Shown piece by piece: positions 8,597 through 17,445 of a DNA stretch of 64,000 nt. A program made the position numbers and the translations under genes. Under the pieces are notes generated by a model. That model saw only the letters and a list, made by a program, of their open reading frames with translations. It made no database searches and had not been told where the DNA came from. The first letter of the stretch is position 1, and each line of letters begins with the position of its first letter. The stretch spans positions 1 to 64,000 of the forward strand of contig CAYZKY010000006.1 in the NCBI GenBank assembly GCA_964478815.1, in the 5' to 3' direction. This stretch comes from DASVNK01 sp964478815. Lineage in GTDB: Bacteria; Verrucomicrobiota; Verrucomicrobiia; Limisphaerales; SXQI01.

Positions 8597-9367
8597 ATGA
8601 TCCCGGTGCAAGTAGCCAAGTGGCGCGGCTTTACGCTGATCGAGTTGCTGGTGGTGATCGCGATTATCGCGGTGCTGGCGTCGATGTTGTTGCCGGCGCT
8701 GGCGAAGGCGAAGCAGAAGGCGCAGCAGGCGAAATGCATGAGCAACCAGCGGCAGGTGGGGCTGGCGCTGGCGCTTTATGAAACGGATTTCAGCAAGATG
8801 CCTCCCAGCGCCTCGCAGGTGGCGGATTTCATGAACCCGAAGGCGGCGGGGTGGAAGAACAACTGCCTGTATGCGATTTCGCGGTATTTGCAAGGGTCGC
8901 AGCAGAAGAGTTCGGCGGTGTATGTGTGCCCGAGCTCGAAGAAGGCGGATAGCGCCTCGATCGCGCCGACGAGCGTCAGCGCGGCGAGTTATTTGCCGAA
9001 TGCGGTGGTGATGGACTTGAACTCGAGCCGGATCACGAGCCCTTCGGAAACGATCTTCATGCAGGAGTGCATCTGGCAGGTGAGTTACACGGCGTTGCGG
9101 CCGGCGGTGGCGACGGATTTCGGGATGGGGGCGAAGGGGCAATTCACCTGGTGGCACGATGGGAGCACTTCGACCAAGGAGTTGTATTCGCAACTGCACA
9201 CGGCGGGGGCGAATCACACCTTCGTGGATGGGCATGCGGAGTATCGGAAGGCTTCGGCGCTGCGGGCGAAGCATTTCGGGCTGGCGGACGGGCCCAGCGG
9301 GAAGGCGGAGGATACGCAGAAGGCCTCGAGCACGGCGCTTTATCGGAGCGCGTTCGTGTCGCCGTGA
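8597..9367 (+). CDS. Prepilin-type N-terminal cleavage/methylation protein
   Basis: A 256-residue pseudopilin-like protein. The N-terminus has a short basic leader ending in WRG|FTLIELLVVIAII, so prepilin peptidase would cut after Gly and methylate the Phe. The following LASMLLPALAKAK segment and the later HTFVDGHAEYRK (H-x-DG type) motif are typical of the large Verrucomicrobia/Planctomycetes/Lentisphaerae orphan prepilin group. No type II secretion or type IV pilus gene is nearby. Role unknown; export and anchoring in the cell envelope is inferred. Confidence 0.9.
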   Translation: MIPVQVAKWRGFTLIELLVVIAIIAVLASMLLPALAKAKQKAQQAKCMSNQRQVGLALALYETDFSKMPPSASQVADFMNPKAAGWKNNCLYAISRYLQGSQQKSSAVYVCPSSKKADSASIAPTSVSAASYLPNAVVMDLNSSRITSPSETIFMQECIWQVSYTALRPAVATDFGMGAKGQFTWWHDGSTSTKELYSQLHTAGANHTFVDGHAEYRKASALRAKHFGLADGPSGKAEDTQKASSTALYRSAFVSP

Positions 9368-9641
9368 GCGGGGGGGGATTTTTGGGGATAGGAAGTGGCA
9401 TTTGGTAACAGGAAGCCCTATTTACGGGGGTTTTTGAGGGTGAGGAAAGGGCAGGGCGGGGCCGGGGACAGAGCGGGAAAAGTAGACTGGGCTGGGTGGC
9501 AGGCGGGGAAGGCGGGAGGAAGCCGGGGATCGGTTTTGAGATGGAGGCACCCCCCCCTGTTTTTTCGTCCGAGGGGCGAGTTGGTTTGGCGAGGCCAGCC
9601 CGGTTGCGGGGCGGATTCGACATTTTGCGGTACCCCCCCCG

Positions 9642-9958
9642 GTTTTTTTGGAGGGAGGGTTGGCNNNNNNNNNNNNNNNNNNNNNNNNNNNNNNNNNNNN
9701 NNNNNNNNNNNNNNNNNNNNNNNNNNNNNNNNNNNNNNNNNNNNNNNNNNNNNNNNNNNNNNNNGGGGGAAGGACTCGGCCGGATCGGGGGAGGTGGGGT
9801 TGGGGTGCAGGGCGGGCGGACGGCGCGAGGGCAGGGGAAAGTGCAGGAAGTGGAGACTCCCTGGGACAAGGTTATCGTGGGCCATCCGAGGACGGGTCGG
9901 AACAGGAGGCTCGGTGGGCCGGGACTGCTGTTCGGAGACGAACCGGATGACCACGAGG
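9642..9958 (+). repeat. Dispersed repeat, copy A (interrupted by the gap)
   Basis: Outside the N run this matches 10839-11055 with few differences (roughly 95% by eye over about 195 bases right of the gap), including the shared GGAGACTCCCTGGGACAA and CTGTTCGGAGACGA blocks. Same orientation as copy B. Confidence 0.85.
9665..9764. other. Assembly gap of exactly 100 N
   Basis: A run of 100 N, a placeholder size rather than a measured gap. The flanks end in GGAGGGAGGGTTGGC and resume with GGGGGAAGGACTCGG. In the second copy of this repeat the two flanks are directly joined (at 10860/10861), so the missing sequence may be very short or absent. Confidence 0.97.
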
Positions 9959-10086
9959 TTTGGGTCGCGATCATGGGAGCAAGGTAGCTTGGGGTGGCGG
10001 ATTGGCAAGGGGAGTTTCTCACGCGGCATGCGGGAGGCGGGAAGGCGAGCCTTGCCGCGCCGAGGCGCGCTGGTTAGGGTGGAGGT

Positions 10087-10356
10087 GTGACGCTCGACTA
10101 CACGGTGCAGATTTGGGAGGAAGGAAACCAGTTCGTGGCGCATGCGATGCCGATCGATGTGGCCAGCGCCGGTGATTCGCCGGAGCGCGCACGCCTGGCG
10201 GTGGATGAAGCGGTCAAGGTGTTCTTGGCCACCGCACTGGAGCACGGCACGCTGCGCCAGGTGCTCGAGGATGCCGGGTACCGCCGCGTGCGCGGGGCGT
10301 GGCGCGCGCCAGTCTGGGGAGGGATCGAGCAGCGTAGCGTTTTGGCTCCGGCGTAA
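10087..10356 (+). CDS. hicB: HicB-family antitoxin
   Basis: An 89-residue protein starting at GTG 10087 behind a GGAGG-like site (10081-10085). The N-terminal domain (LDYTVQIWEEGNQFVAHAMP, followed by AGDSPERARLAVDEAVKVFL) is the degenerate RNase-H-like HicB fold; HicB neutralises the HicA mRNA interferase and usually represses the operon. There is no clear C-terminal DNA-binding domain. hicA follows after 8 bases. The order is hicB then hicA, the reverse of the commonest arrangement. Confidence 0.85.
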   Translation: MTLDYTVQIWEEGNQFVAHAMPIDVASAGDSPERARLAVDEAVKVFLATALEHGTLRQVLEDAGYRRVRGAWRAPVWGGIEQRSVLAPA

Positions 10357-10364
10357 CCTCCCCG

Positions 10365-10598
10365 ATGCCGAAATTCTCGCCGCAGCACTGGCGAACGGTT
10401 GAAGCGGTTTTCCTGGCGGCCGGCTTCCGGTTCGTGAACCAGGAGGGAAGCCATCGCACGTACGTCAAGGCCGGGATAATCCGGCCTCTGGTAATTCCGG
10501 TGTACAAGGAAGTGCCGATCTTCGTCATCCGCAACAATCTCAAAACCGCGGGCCTGACCCGGGATGAATACTTCACCTTGCTCGAACGAGTGAAGTAA
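10365..10598 (+). CDS. hicA: HicA-family mRNA interferase toxin
   Basis: A 77-residue dsRBD-fold toxin. The catalytic-His motif is GSHRTYVKAG (EGSHRTY), followed by RPLVIPVYKEVPIFVIRNNL and a C-terminal AGLTRDEYFTLL, all typical of HicA. It cleaves mRNA and is inhibited by HicB. Both genes lie between two direct copies of a repeat (9642-9958 and 10839-11055). Confidence 0.9.
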   Translation: MPKFSPQHWRTVEAVFLAAGFRFVNQEGSHRTYVKAGIIRPLVIPVYKEVPIFVIRNNLKTAGLTRDEYFTLLERVK

Positions 10599-11615
10599 GC
10601 CCGGTGCAAACCGCCGCCTTTTTCCCCCTCTCGCCAGATTCCTGAAAGATGGCCAGCCTTCTCCCCGTTGGTTCGAGGGATGAGAAGCCGATTGGTGCCG
10701 CCGGTCGCCGTCTGTTCTGTGGCAAGCTCGGCCGGGGGGCGGAGTCGACATTTTGGGGGCACCCCCCCCATTTTTTGGACGGGAAGGGCGGGATGTTGAC
10801 TTGGCGGGGTGGAACCCGGGCTTGGGCACCCCCCCCCTGTTTTTTGGAGGGAGGGTTGGCGGGGGAAGGACTCGGCCGGATCGGGGGAGGTGGGGTTGGG
10901 GTGCAGGGCGGGCGGGCGGCGCGAGGGCAGGGGAGAGCGCAGGAAGTGGAGACTCCCTGGGACAAAGTTATCGTGGGCCATCCGAGGGCGGGTCGGAACG
11001 GGAGGCTCGGCGGCGGGCCGGGACTGCTGTTCGGAGACGATCCGGATGACCACGAAACGTGCTTCGCAGTCATGCCAGTAAATTCGCGCTACCCGTTGGA
11101 TTGTCAAGGTGGCTGCCCCGAGTTTTTGCGGCCGGGCGGAACTCCCATTGGCGGAGAGGCGACCTGGACCGGGGGCTGTCGAGCGGGCCTGAACGAAGGG
11201 GCAAAGGGGGCTGCTTTCTGCCGAAGCGCTACGACTTTGGGCCGGAGCCTCGTCCCCATCGGAGTCGATTGAGTATGTCCTCGACGGGATGGAGGACGAC
11301 ATCGCGTGCGGGGCGAAGTTCGGGTGGCTGAAGGGGCTGGGCGTGAGTCAGACGGCACGCACGGGCACATGGCGCACGCAAGGCGAAAGGATTCCGAAAG
11401 ACTCCAAGCAAAAGCGTCCCATCGCAAATCGAAAAGCATCCATTGCGATGAACGAAAACTTGAACAAAAATGGAAGCGGGAGCGTCAGTTAATTTGCGCA
11501 GCAATTCATTCCGATCTCGTTATCGGCTTCGATATTGCGAACATTTCGCGACGCGCGTCTGGTTCTCTCCGATACCAGGCATAAACGCACTTCGGTGCAG
11601 CATACGAAAGGAAAA
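10599..11615 (+). other. Noncoding region between hicA and the glycosyltransferase
   Basis: About 1 kb without a supported gene. The left half contains two C-run/T-run boxes (about 10759-10776 and 10830-10845) and repeat copy B. From about 11060 the composition changes and becomes less GC-rich towards 11500-11600, which is likely the upstream regulatory region of the glycosyltransferase operon. Open frames in this stretch match no family I recognise. Confidence 0.75.
10839..11055 (+). repeat. Dispersed repeat, copy B (uninterrupted)
   Basis: The intact counterpart of copy A. It begins in the T-run after a C-run box, continues through GGGGGAAGGACTCGGCCGG and ends near GATCCGGATGACCACGAA. Together with copy A it flanks hicBA as direct repeats. 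Confidence 0.85.
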
Positions 11616-13130
11616 ATGCGTTTAGTCTCAATGATATTCCTCGCAGCGGCGGCAATCGCGGCAGCACTGGCATTTCCGATTTTTCATCTGGCCATCACAG
11701 CTCTCAATTTTGCCGTTCACCTGGCTGTGATGGGCCTGCAATTGATTGTCTCAAGATTTGCCGCGGGATCGCCATTGCGCAGCGCACCGCTTGGGGATGA
11801 ACCGTTCGTTTCGATTCATGTTCCGGCCCATAACGAGCCGCCCGAAATCCTCATCGAGACGTTGCGCAGCCTCTCACAATTGGACTGGTCGAATTACGAA
11901 GTCCTCGTCATCGACAATAATACCTCGGATCCCGCCGTTTGGCGGCCGGTCAAAGAGTTCTGCGCCCTCCTCGGACCTGAATTCCGCTTCTTTCACGTCG
12001 AAGGACTGAGTGGATTCAAAGCGGGCGCGATGAATTACGTCCGCAAGCATATGGATCCAAGGGCTGCCTTTGTTTTCGTGGTGGACGCGGATTACGTGGT
12101 CGAGCGCGATGCGCTTCGAACCGCGGTGCGCTATTGCACCGACGAGCGGGTTGGTCTTATCCAATTTCCGCAGGAGTATCGGAATGTGACGGACGCGAAT
12201 CGAGGGATCATGCTGGAATACAAACACTTCTTCTCGGGCTTTATGAATGTCGCCAACGCGCTGGGCTCGGTTCCTTCCACGGGAACGCTCGCCCTGGTCA
12301 GCGTCAAAGCCCTGCGAGAGATCGGCGGATTCAATACAGACTTCGTGACCGAGGACGCGGATCTCGGGTTAAAGATGTCCCTCGCCGGGTATCGGTCGGT
12401 GTACGTTAACCAGGTGGCGGGGGCCGGGTTGATTCCGCACGAATTGGACGGATTGAAGAAGCAGCGATGGCGCTGGGCTTTCGGCAACGCCCAAATCCTG
12501 CGCAGGCAGTGGCGGGACATTCTGTTCTCGCCGGCGCTGAACTGGAAACAACGACTGGGTTTCATTTCGCATCTGACCGCCTGGTTCAATTTCAATTTGA
12601 TACCGAGCCTCTCCTTGATCGCGCTAGGCTTGTATTCCTTGTTCGGCGACCACGCCGTCGAGCACGTTTACACGGTGGTGCTCTCAGGATTCACCCTGAC
12701 GACGTACCTAGTTCTCAAGTACGGCGTGCTGCATTACAGCCTGCGACGCGATGGTTACTCGTTGGCTGATGTGTGGAAGGCTTTCGGCAGCCATGTGGGA
12801 CTGGGGTGGATTTTCAGCGCAAGCTGGCTGCAATGTTTGTTCAACAGTTCGTCGCCGTTCATCAGGACGAACAAATTCCTATTCAAGGCGGTTCCCGGGG
12901 TGGTTCGAACGACTTTTGCCGAGCTGTCGCTCGGAATCGGGCTCATGATGGCAAGCGTTCTGTTGAGTATTGCGGATTTCGTGGTTGCTCCGGTGGCGGC
13001 GTTTTTGATGGGCGGAGCGCGGTTTGCGATTTACTGGGTTTGGACCCAAACCCAACATTCGTTCCGAGTCACGGCGCGCCTGTTTCCGCGCGTCGAACCT
13101 GCGACAAGCACACTGAATAAGGCGGCGTGA
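11616..13130 (+). CDS. Family 2 glycosyltransferase, cellulose-synthase-like, membrane-bound
   Basis: A 504-residue processive-type GT2. Two N-terminal hydrophobic segments (about 5-25 and 28-48) precede the catalytic domain, which shows the D,D,D,QxxRW pattern: VIDNNT near residue 99, VVDADY near 157, TEDADLG near 245, and KKQRWRW near 282. Several membrane segments follow (from about residue 310). This layout fits synthases of beta-glucans or related polysaccharides exported across the inner membrane; the product is not predictable. The start at 11616 follows AAAGGA. The MFS gene begins one base after its stop, so the two form an operon. Codon use and base composition look less GC-rich than the flanking genes. 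Confidence 0.9.
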   Translation: MRLVSMIFLAAAAIAAALAFPIFHLAITALNFAVHLAVMGLQLIVSRFAAGSPLRSAPLGDEPFVSIHVPAHNEPPEILIETLRSLSQLDWSNYEVLVIDNNTSDPAVWRPVKEFCALLGPEFRFFHVEGLSGFKAGAMNYVRKHMDPRAAFVFVVDADYVVERDALRTAVRYCTDERVGLIQFPQEYRNVTDANRGIMLEYKHFFSGFMNVANALGSVPSTGTLALVSVKALREIGGFNTDFVTEDADLGLKMSLAGYRSVYVNQVAGAGLIPHELDGLKKQRWRWAFGNAQILRRQWRDILFSPALNWKQRLGFISHLTAWFNFNLIPSLSLIALGLYSLFGDHAVEHVYTVVLSGFTLTTYLVLKYGVLHYSLRRDGYSLADVWKAFGSHVGLGWIFSASWLQCLFNSSSPFIRTNKFLFKAVPGVVRTTFAELSLGIGLMMASVLLSIADFVVAPVAAFLMGGARFAIYWVWTQTQHSFRVTARLFPRVEPATSTLNKAA

Positions 13131-13131
13131 G

Positions 13132-14619
13132 ATGGCGGAAAAGATCAGGCATAGGGACTTGGTGATCTCGCTGAAGTATTCGACCATCGAAGCTTGCTTC
13201 AGTGTCCCGATGCTGAATCTGACCATGCCAAACCTTCCCTTCCTGCTGGCCTACGCGACGGCGGTCCTCCACTGGCCGGCCTGGGCGATCGGCCTGCTCG
13301 CCGCCCTCCCGCATCTCTGCAACTGTGCCCAGCCGCCAGTGAGCCGTTTGCTGGAGCGACGCTGGTCCTTGCATCAGATGATGCGCTGGGGCTTTGTCCT
13401 CAGTGCCGTGCCGTGGTTTTTCGTCAGCCTGTTCACGCAGTTGTCAGGATCGAACTTCGACGTGTTGTTTGCGCTTCTTCTCGCCGTCGCCACCATGTCG
13501 AACAGCGTCGCCAGCGTGGCCTGGTCTGCCTCCATCTCGCAAGTCGTCCCAGCCCGGATCAGCGGGAAATACTTTGGCCGAAGGAACCTGATCTTCGGTG
13601 CCTGGACGTTAATCGCCGTGCTGGTGGCGGGAAAAATGGTCGATCTGACGGAGCATAAGTCAGCCGCGTTCGGCGTGATTTTTGCGGCGGCGGGCGCCAT
13701 GCGGCTCGCTGGTTTATTTTTTCTTCAGAAAATGCATTTCCCGGCATCCGTGACGGAAAAGCGGGAGGCTCCTTTCGCATTATCGGATACGATTGCGCCC
13801 TTTCTCAATCGAAGCTTCCGGAGTTACATGCTCTTCGTTGGAATTTGGGGTCTCTTCCTCAATATGGGCTTGCCATTTTATACGGTCTATTTGATTCGGG
13901 ATTTGTCGTTCGATGTGGGCAAGACCGTGGTTTTGAGCACACTCGCCACCCTTGGCGGAATCCTGACGCTTCATTCCTGGGGTCTGCTCTCCGACCGCTT
14001 TGGGAGCAAACCCGTCCAATATATTTGCTCCTATTCCTGGATTCTGATCGGCCTGATCGGATGGTCGCTCAGCGGACCGAACTTGCAGCAGCATCTTTAT
14101 CTGGTGTACCTGGTCATCGGTGGCGCCACCGCGGGATTCCAGCTCACTCAGTTCAACCTCATGCTTAAGCTTATTCCAGAGGGCATGGGGTCGTTTTACA
14201 TCGCAATCTTCCTCGCCGTTACGAGCGCATTCACCGCGCTTGGGCCGGTGTTCGGCGGCATGCTGCTCGCCCTGACGCCGCCGCGCTTTGGCGTGCTTTT
14301 CGGCCAGCCGCTCATGGACTATCATGTTCTGTTTCTCGTATCGTTCATGGGATGCCTGTCCTCCCTCCCATTCCTTGCTTCCGTGCATGAACCGGCTTCC
14401 GACAAGATCCAAAGCGTCTGGCGCACCATGTGGCGGATGCGCTCGTTTAACCCTTTGTTGGCGATCACCAATGCGGCGGGTTTTTTGGTTACGCCACGCG
14501 GGATGCTCTCGCTGGCGCATTACTCCATTCGTTCGTTGCGCAAAGAACTCAAGCGAGTCTGGGATGTCGCTGCGGAGCTGTTTTCGAGAGGGCAAACGGC
14601 CATGAAGGAGCGATGGTGA
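13132..14619 (+). CDS. MFS transporter
   Basis: A 495-residue polytopic protein with roughly 11-12 hydrophobic segments and an MFS loop motif after the eighth segment region (GLLSDRFGSKPVQY). The first half contains ISGKYFGRRNLIFG. Substrate is not evident. It is tightly coupled to the glycosyltransferase gene, which suggests a role in supplying or exporting a glycan-related molecule, but that is inference. The C-terminal 70 residues after the last membrane segment are amphipathic and basic. Confidence 0.88.
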   Translation: MAEKIRHRDLVISLKYSTIEACFSVPMLNLTMPNLPFLLAYATAVLHWPAWAIGLLAALPHLCNCAQPPVSRLLERRWSLHQMMRWGFVLSAVPWFFVSLFTQLSGSNFDVLFALLLAVATMSNSVASVAWSASISQVVPARISGKYFGRRNLIFGAWTLIAVLVAGKMVDLTEHKSAAFGVIFAAAGAMRLAGLFFLQKMHFPASVTEKREAPFALSDTIAPFLNRSFRSYMLFVGIWGLFLNMGLPFYTVYLIRDLSFDVGKTVVLSTLATLGGILTLHSWGLLSDRFGSKPVQYICSYSWILIGLIGWSLSGPNLQQHLYLVYLVIGGATAGFQLTQFNLMLKLIPEGMGSFYIAIFLAVTSAFTALGPVFGGMLLALTPPRFGVLFGQPLMDYHVLFLVSFMGCLSSLPFLASVHEPASDKIQSVWRTMWRMRSFNPLLAITNAAGFLVTPRGMLSLAHYSIRSLRKELKRVWDVAAELFSRGQTAMKERW

Positions 14620-14865
14620 TGGCAGGCGGCAGGGGAGAGAAGCAGCTTCAAGCGGCCATGCCGCGTTTAGGAGTGGGGTACGAGCAGATGACCCATCGAA
14701 TTTTTCATCCAGCGCATGAAAGACCTCGCGAGCGCACCGCGGGGAAGGGTCCAGCGAGCTGCACTCGCTGGAGGATCACACGATGGCCGGGCCGCCATCT
14801 GAGAGCAGGGCTCAGGAGCGCGCATTGGTCTGTTGACCCTGCATTGAAATGAGGAAACGAAAGCC

Positions 14866-16137
14866 ATGAACTCACGGTATCCGAAGTCGTTTAAAACCTG
14901 CTGGCTGGCGGGGCGCATTTGCACTGTCTTGGCGGCAAGCCATTTGGGATTAGCCGCGGCCGAGGCACCCAGTGCCCAGGCGCCTTCGAATGGCGCGGCG
15001 GCAGATGTCCTGCCATCGACCAAGGTTTGGCTCAGTTTTGGGCTGGACCGAGTCGAGTGGCTTCAAGCCCCGTTTCTAGGGAATCCGCTCTGGCAATATT
15101 TAGCAGCGCTTGTTTACGTGACGCTTGCGCTCGGCACCACGAAGATACTGGACTGGCTGATTCAGGCACGGTTGAGCAGGCTGACGGGCAAAAAGAAATC
15201 AATGGTTGAGGATGTAATTCTCGAATTAGTGCGAGGCCCAATCAAAGTCGTTGTATTTGTAGTACTATTGCATGTCGGATTGCGAGTATTCGCCTGGCCG
15301 GACTGGGCCGTGACGGTCATCTCAAACGGGCTGGTAATTGTTGTCGCCAGCTCGTTGGCATACGTCGTGATCAAGTTGGTGGACCTCGCCATGGGGGTTT
15401 GGCAGAAACGGGTCGAGAAGGCTGGCGAGGCCATGCTGGATATGCAGTTATTTCCAGTCATCCGGAAAAGTCTTAAGGTATTTGTCATCATCGTTGCAGT
15501 GCTCGTCACTTCCCAGAATCTTGGGATGAACGTGACCGGGCTTCTGGCTTCGCTCTCGATCGGCGGGCTGGCCGTGGGGCTGGCGGCCCAAGACACGCTT
15601 TCGAATTTGTTTGGTGCCGTCGCACTGTTCGCGGACAAGCCATTCCGGGTTGGCGACCGCGTCCAGTTGGACGCGATCGATGGGACGGTCGAGTCCATTG
15701 GAATGAGAAGCACGCGCATACGCAATCTGGATGGGCATCTCGTAACTGTTCCAAATCGGACGATGGCCAACGCCAGTCTGACGAATGTCAGCCGGCGGCC
15801 GAATATCAAAACGGCGATGAACATCGGCGTTACGTACGATACGCCGGCGGACAAGGTCGAACGCGCTATGCAGATCATCGAGGAAATCTATCGCCCGCAT
15901 CCTAAAACCTCGGACTTGATCGTCAGTTTTAATAAATTCGAGAATTCTTCGTTGAATATCCTGGTTGTCCACTGGTGGAACTCGACCGATTTTAAGGAAT
16001 ACCTCCTCCAATTCACGAAGCTGAATCTCGAGCTTAAGCGGCGTTTCGATGCCGAGGGAATCAGCTTTGCCTTCCCGACGCAGACGCTTTACCTGAAACG
16101 TGATCCTGATCGAGATAATCCAGCAGGCCGAAACTGA
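14866..16137 (+). CDS. MscS-family mechanosensitive ion channel
   Basis: A 423-residue protein with a likely signal peptide (cleavage near AAEAPSAQ), membrane helices around residues 80-100, 125-145 and 150-170, and then the MscS pore helix and beta domain: GLLASLSIGGLAVGLAAQDT and LFADKPFRVGDRVQLDAIDGTVESIG. The RNLDGHLVTVPNRTMANASL segment and the C-terminal alpha-beta domain complete the family. It should act as an osmotic release valve in the inner membrane. It follows the GT2-MFS pair after a 246-base gap, so it may have its own promoter. Confidence 0.93.
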   Translation: MNSRYPKSFKTCWLAGRICTVLAASHLGLAAAEAPSAQAPSNGAAADVLPSTKVWLSFGLDRVEWLQAPFLGNPLWQYLAALVYVTLALGTTKILDWLIQARLSRLTGKKKSMVEDVILELVRGPIKVVVFVVLLHVGLRVFAWPDWAVTVISNGLVIVVASSLAYVVIKLVDLAMGVWQKRVEKAGEAMLDMQLFPVIRKSLKVFVIIVAVLVTSQNLGMNVTGLLASLSIGGLAVGLAAQDTLSNLFGAVALFADKPFRVGDRVQLDAIDGTVESIGMRSTRIRNLDGHLVTVPNRTMANASLTNVSRRPNIKTAMNIGVTYDTPADKVERAMQIIEEIYRPHPKTSDLIVSFNKFENSSLNILVVHWWNSTDFKEYLLQFTKLNLELKRRFDAEGISFAFPTQTLYLKRDPDRDNPAGRN

Positions 16138-16500
16138 AGTGTGGGCTGCTTATTGGAATGTAGGCTCGGGTTGGTTCTGAACTTAGGAGAGCAAGGGAGA
16201 AGCTTTGAAGGAGGAACAGCGGCGGATCGCACTGAAACTGGACACGAAGCGTTCGGGCGGTCCGTGATGGGAGTGTGGGCGATCCGTGGGGAGCGTGGCT
16301 TCAAACGTCTGGAGCCACTGGTCGGCCAAGGTGGCTCGGTCAATCTGTTTGTTGGGGCCGAAGGCGAAGAATTGGGTTGAAGAGGCAATCCTCACCTGGC
16401 CCTCTCCATTGGGCTGGCGCAATGGAGAGGGGAATTGTTGTGCTGGCCTTACCCCGGTTGGCCGCGCGGCGTGCATTGAAAGGCCATGGTGGGTTTATCT
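16138..16500. other. Intergenic region between convergent mscS-like and vapC genes
   Basis: 363 bases between convergent genes. I see no recognisable gene. Both strands have 80-99-codon open frames without family features. A perfect hairpin lies at 16400-16431. Confidence 0.6.
16400..16431. repeat. REP-like palindrome
   Basis: An 11-base perfect inverted repeat (CCCTCTCCATT / AATGGAGAGGG) with a 10-base loop, preceded by CCTCACCTGG. No T-run follows on either strand, so it looks more like a REP-type intergenic hairpin than an intrinsic terminator, though it could stop transcription from both convergent genes. Confidence 0.6.
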
Positions 16501-16905
16501 CTATTTCAGCCAGTGGACATTGATTTCCTTTTCCAACGCCTTGAATTCCGGGTCGCCGGTGACGAGTTCGGCTTTCTTTTCCTTGGCCAGCGCGGCGGCG
16601 AAGGCGTCGGCGAGACTGATTTTGAAACGCGCTTTGAGATCGGCGGCGGTGTCGGCCAGGGCGCGGTCGGCGGGATGAAATTGGATTGGGGCGGCGACCA
16701 GTTCGCCGGCGATGGTTTGCCACGCGGCATCGCCATCTTTGCGGCGAATCATGTATTGCACCTCGGCATAGTTTACCTCGGTCATGTGGACGGGATGATC
16801 GCGTTCGCCCGCCTTTTCCAGGATTTGCGCGACGGCCCCAGCGCCTGGTTCGTCCCGGAGCAGCTTGAGCAAGGCGTGGCTATCGAGAACCTGTGCCGCG
16901 GGCAT
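16501..16905 (-). CDS. vapC: VapC-family PIN-domain toxin
   Basis: A 134-residue PIN-domain ribonuclease. The acidic metal-binding residues are seen in Asp8 (AQVLDSHALL), the TEVNYAEV Glu, SLADAFAAALA and VTGDPEF. VapC toxins cleave RNA, often tRNA or rRNA. A strong GGAGGAGG precedes the ATG at 16905. It overlaps the AbrB-type antitoxin gene by 26 bases, the expected order with the antitoxin first. Confidence 0.92.
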   Translation of the reverse strand: MPAAQVLDSHALLKLLRDEPGAGAVAQILEKAGERDHPVHMTEVNYAEVQYMIRRKDGDAAWQTIAGELVAAPIQFHPADRALADTAADLKARFKISLADAFAAALAKEKKAELVTGDPEFKALEKEINVHWLK

Positions 16906-17173
16906 ATTTGGCCTCCTCCAGTTCTTTTTCCTCGAGTTTATGTTTGGCCCACTGCTCGTCGAACGATTTGTCTCCCGGCATTCGTTTCAGAATACCCCGG
17001 AGCCGGCGGATGGTGACGTTGGTCACGGGCTTGAGAAGGATGCCATCCGGCGTGGCTTGCACCACGGCTTTCGTGCCGTTCTCGATCTGGAATTGTTTTC
17101 GCAGCCAGGCGGGAATCACCACTTGACCTTTGGTCGTGAACCAGACGGCGTCGGTCTTTGGCGCAGCGCTCAT
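16880..17173 (-). CDS. AbrB/MazE/SpoVT-family antitoxin (VapB-like)
   Basis: A 97-residue protein with a swapped-hairpin AbrB domain in its first half (VWFTTKGQVVIPAWLRKQF, then GTKAVVQATPDGILLKPV) and a charged helical C-terminus (HKLEEKELEEAKYARG) expected to bind the VapC groove. The ATG at 17173 places the AbrB domain at the N-terminus; the frame is open to 17323 but without family features. It should bind its own promoter, probably in the AT-rich stretch at 17175-17250. Confidence 0.88.
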   Translation of the reverse strand: MSAAPKTDAVWFTTKGQVVIPAWLRKQFQIENGTKAVVQATPDGILLKPVTNVTIRRLRGILKRMPGDKSFDEQWAKHKLEEKELEEAKYARGTGSR

Positions 17174-17445
17174 GCTGCGGAAAGTATGATAGATTTTAAG
17201 AAGTCCGTCAAGGCAATTAAAAGTAGGAATAGAGAATGCATGTAGGAATATCAATCTCCACGGACTTGCAGCGGTGAAGGCTGGTTCGTGGGAACGGCGG
17301 GGAAACGGCTTGCCGCGGCTCAAACCGGAAGTGCGCCGGGCGGGTTGCGATGGTGGCGTGCTTCAACCCCTGGGCGGGGTAGGCGGAAGAATGAGGGCGA
17401 TGGACCCAAGGTAGTTCCCTGTTCCTTTTCGACCTGCTTACCGCC

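Larger units (their letters stand above)
9368..10086 (+). other. Noncoding repeat region with assembly gap
   Basis: About 700 bases between the prepilin gene and hicB with no supported gene. It holds an ACGGGGGTTT segment also seen near 48730, two C-run/T-run boxes (about 9549-9563 and 9632-9648), a 100-N gap, and copy A of a dispersed repeat. Long open frames here exist only because of G/C bias and the N run. Confidence 0.8.

Noticed and set aside
9144..10022. Open frames spanning the 100-N gap
   Set aside because: They depend on the N run, are Pro/Ser-rich and match nothing I recognise.
16141..16476. Open frames of 79-99 codons on both strands
   Set aside because: No ribosome-binding site, family or conservation argument; more likely noncoding repeat remnants.
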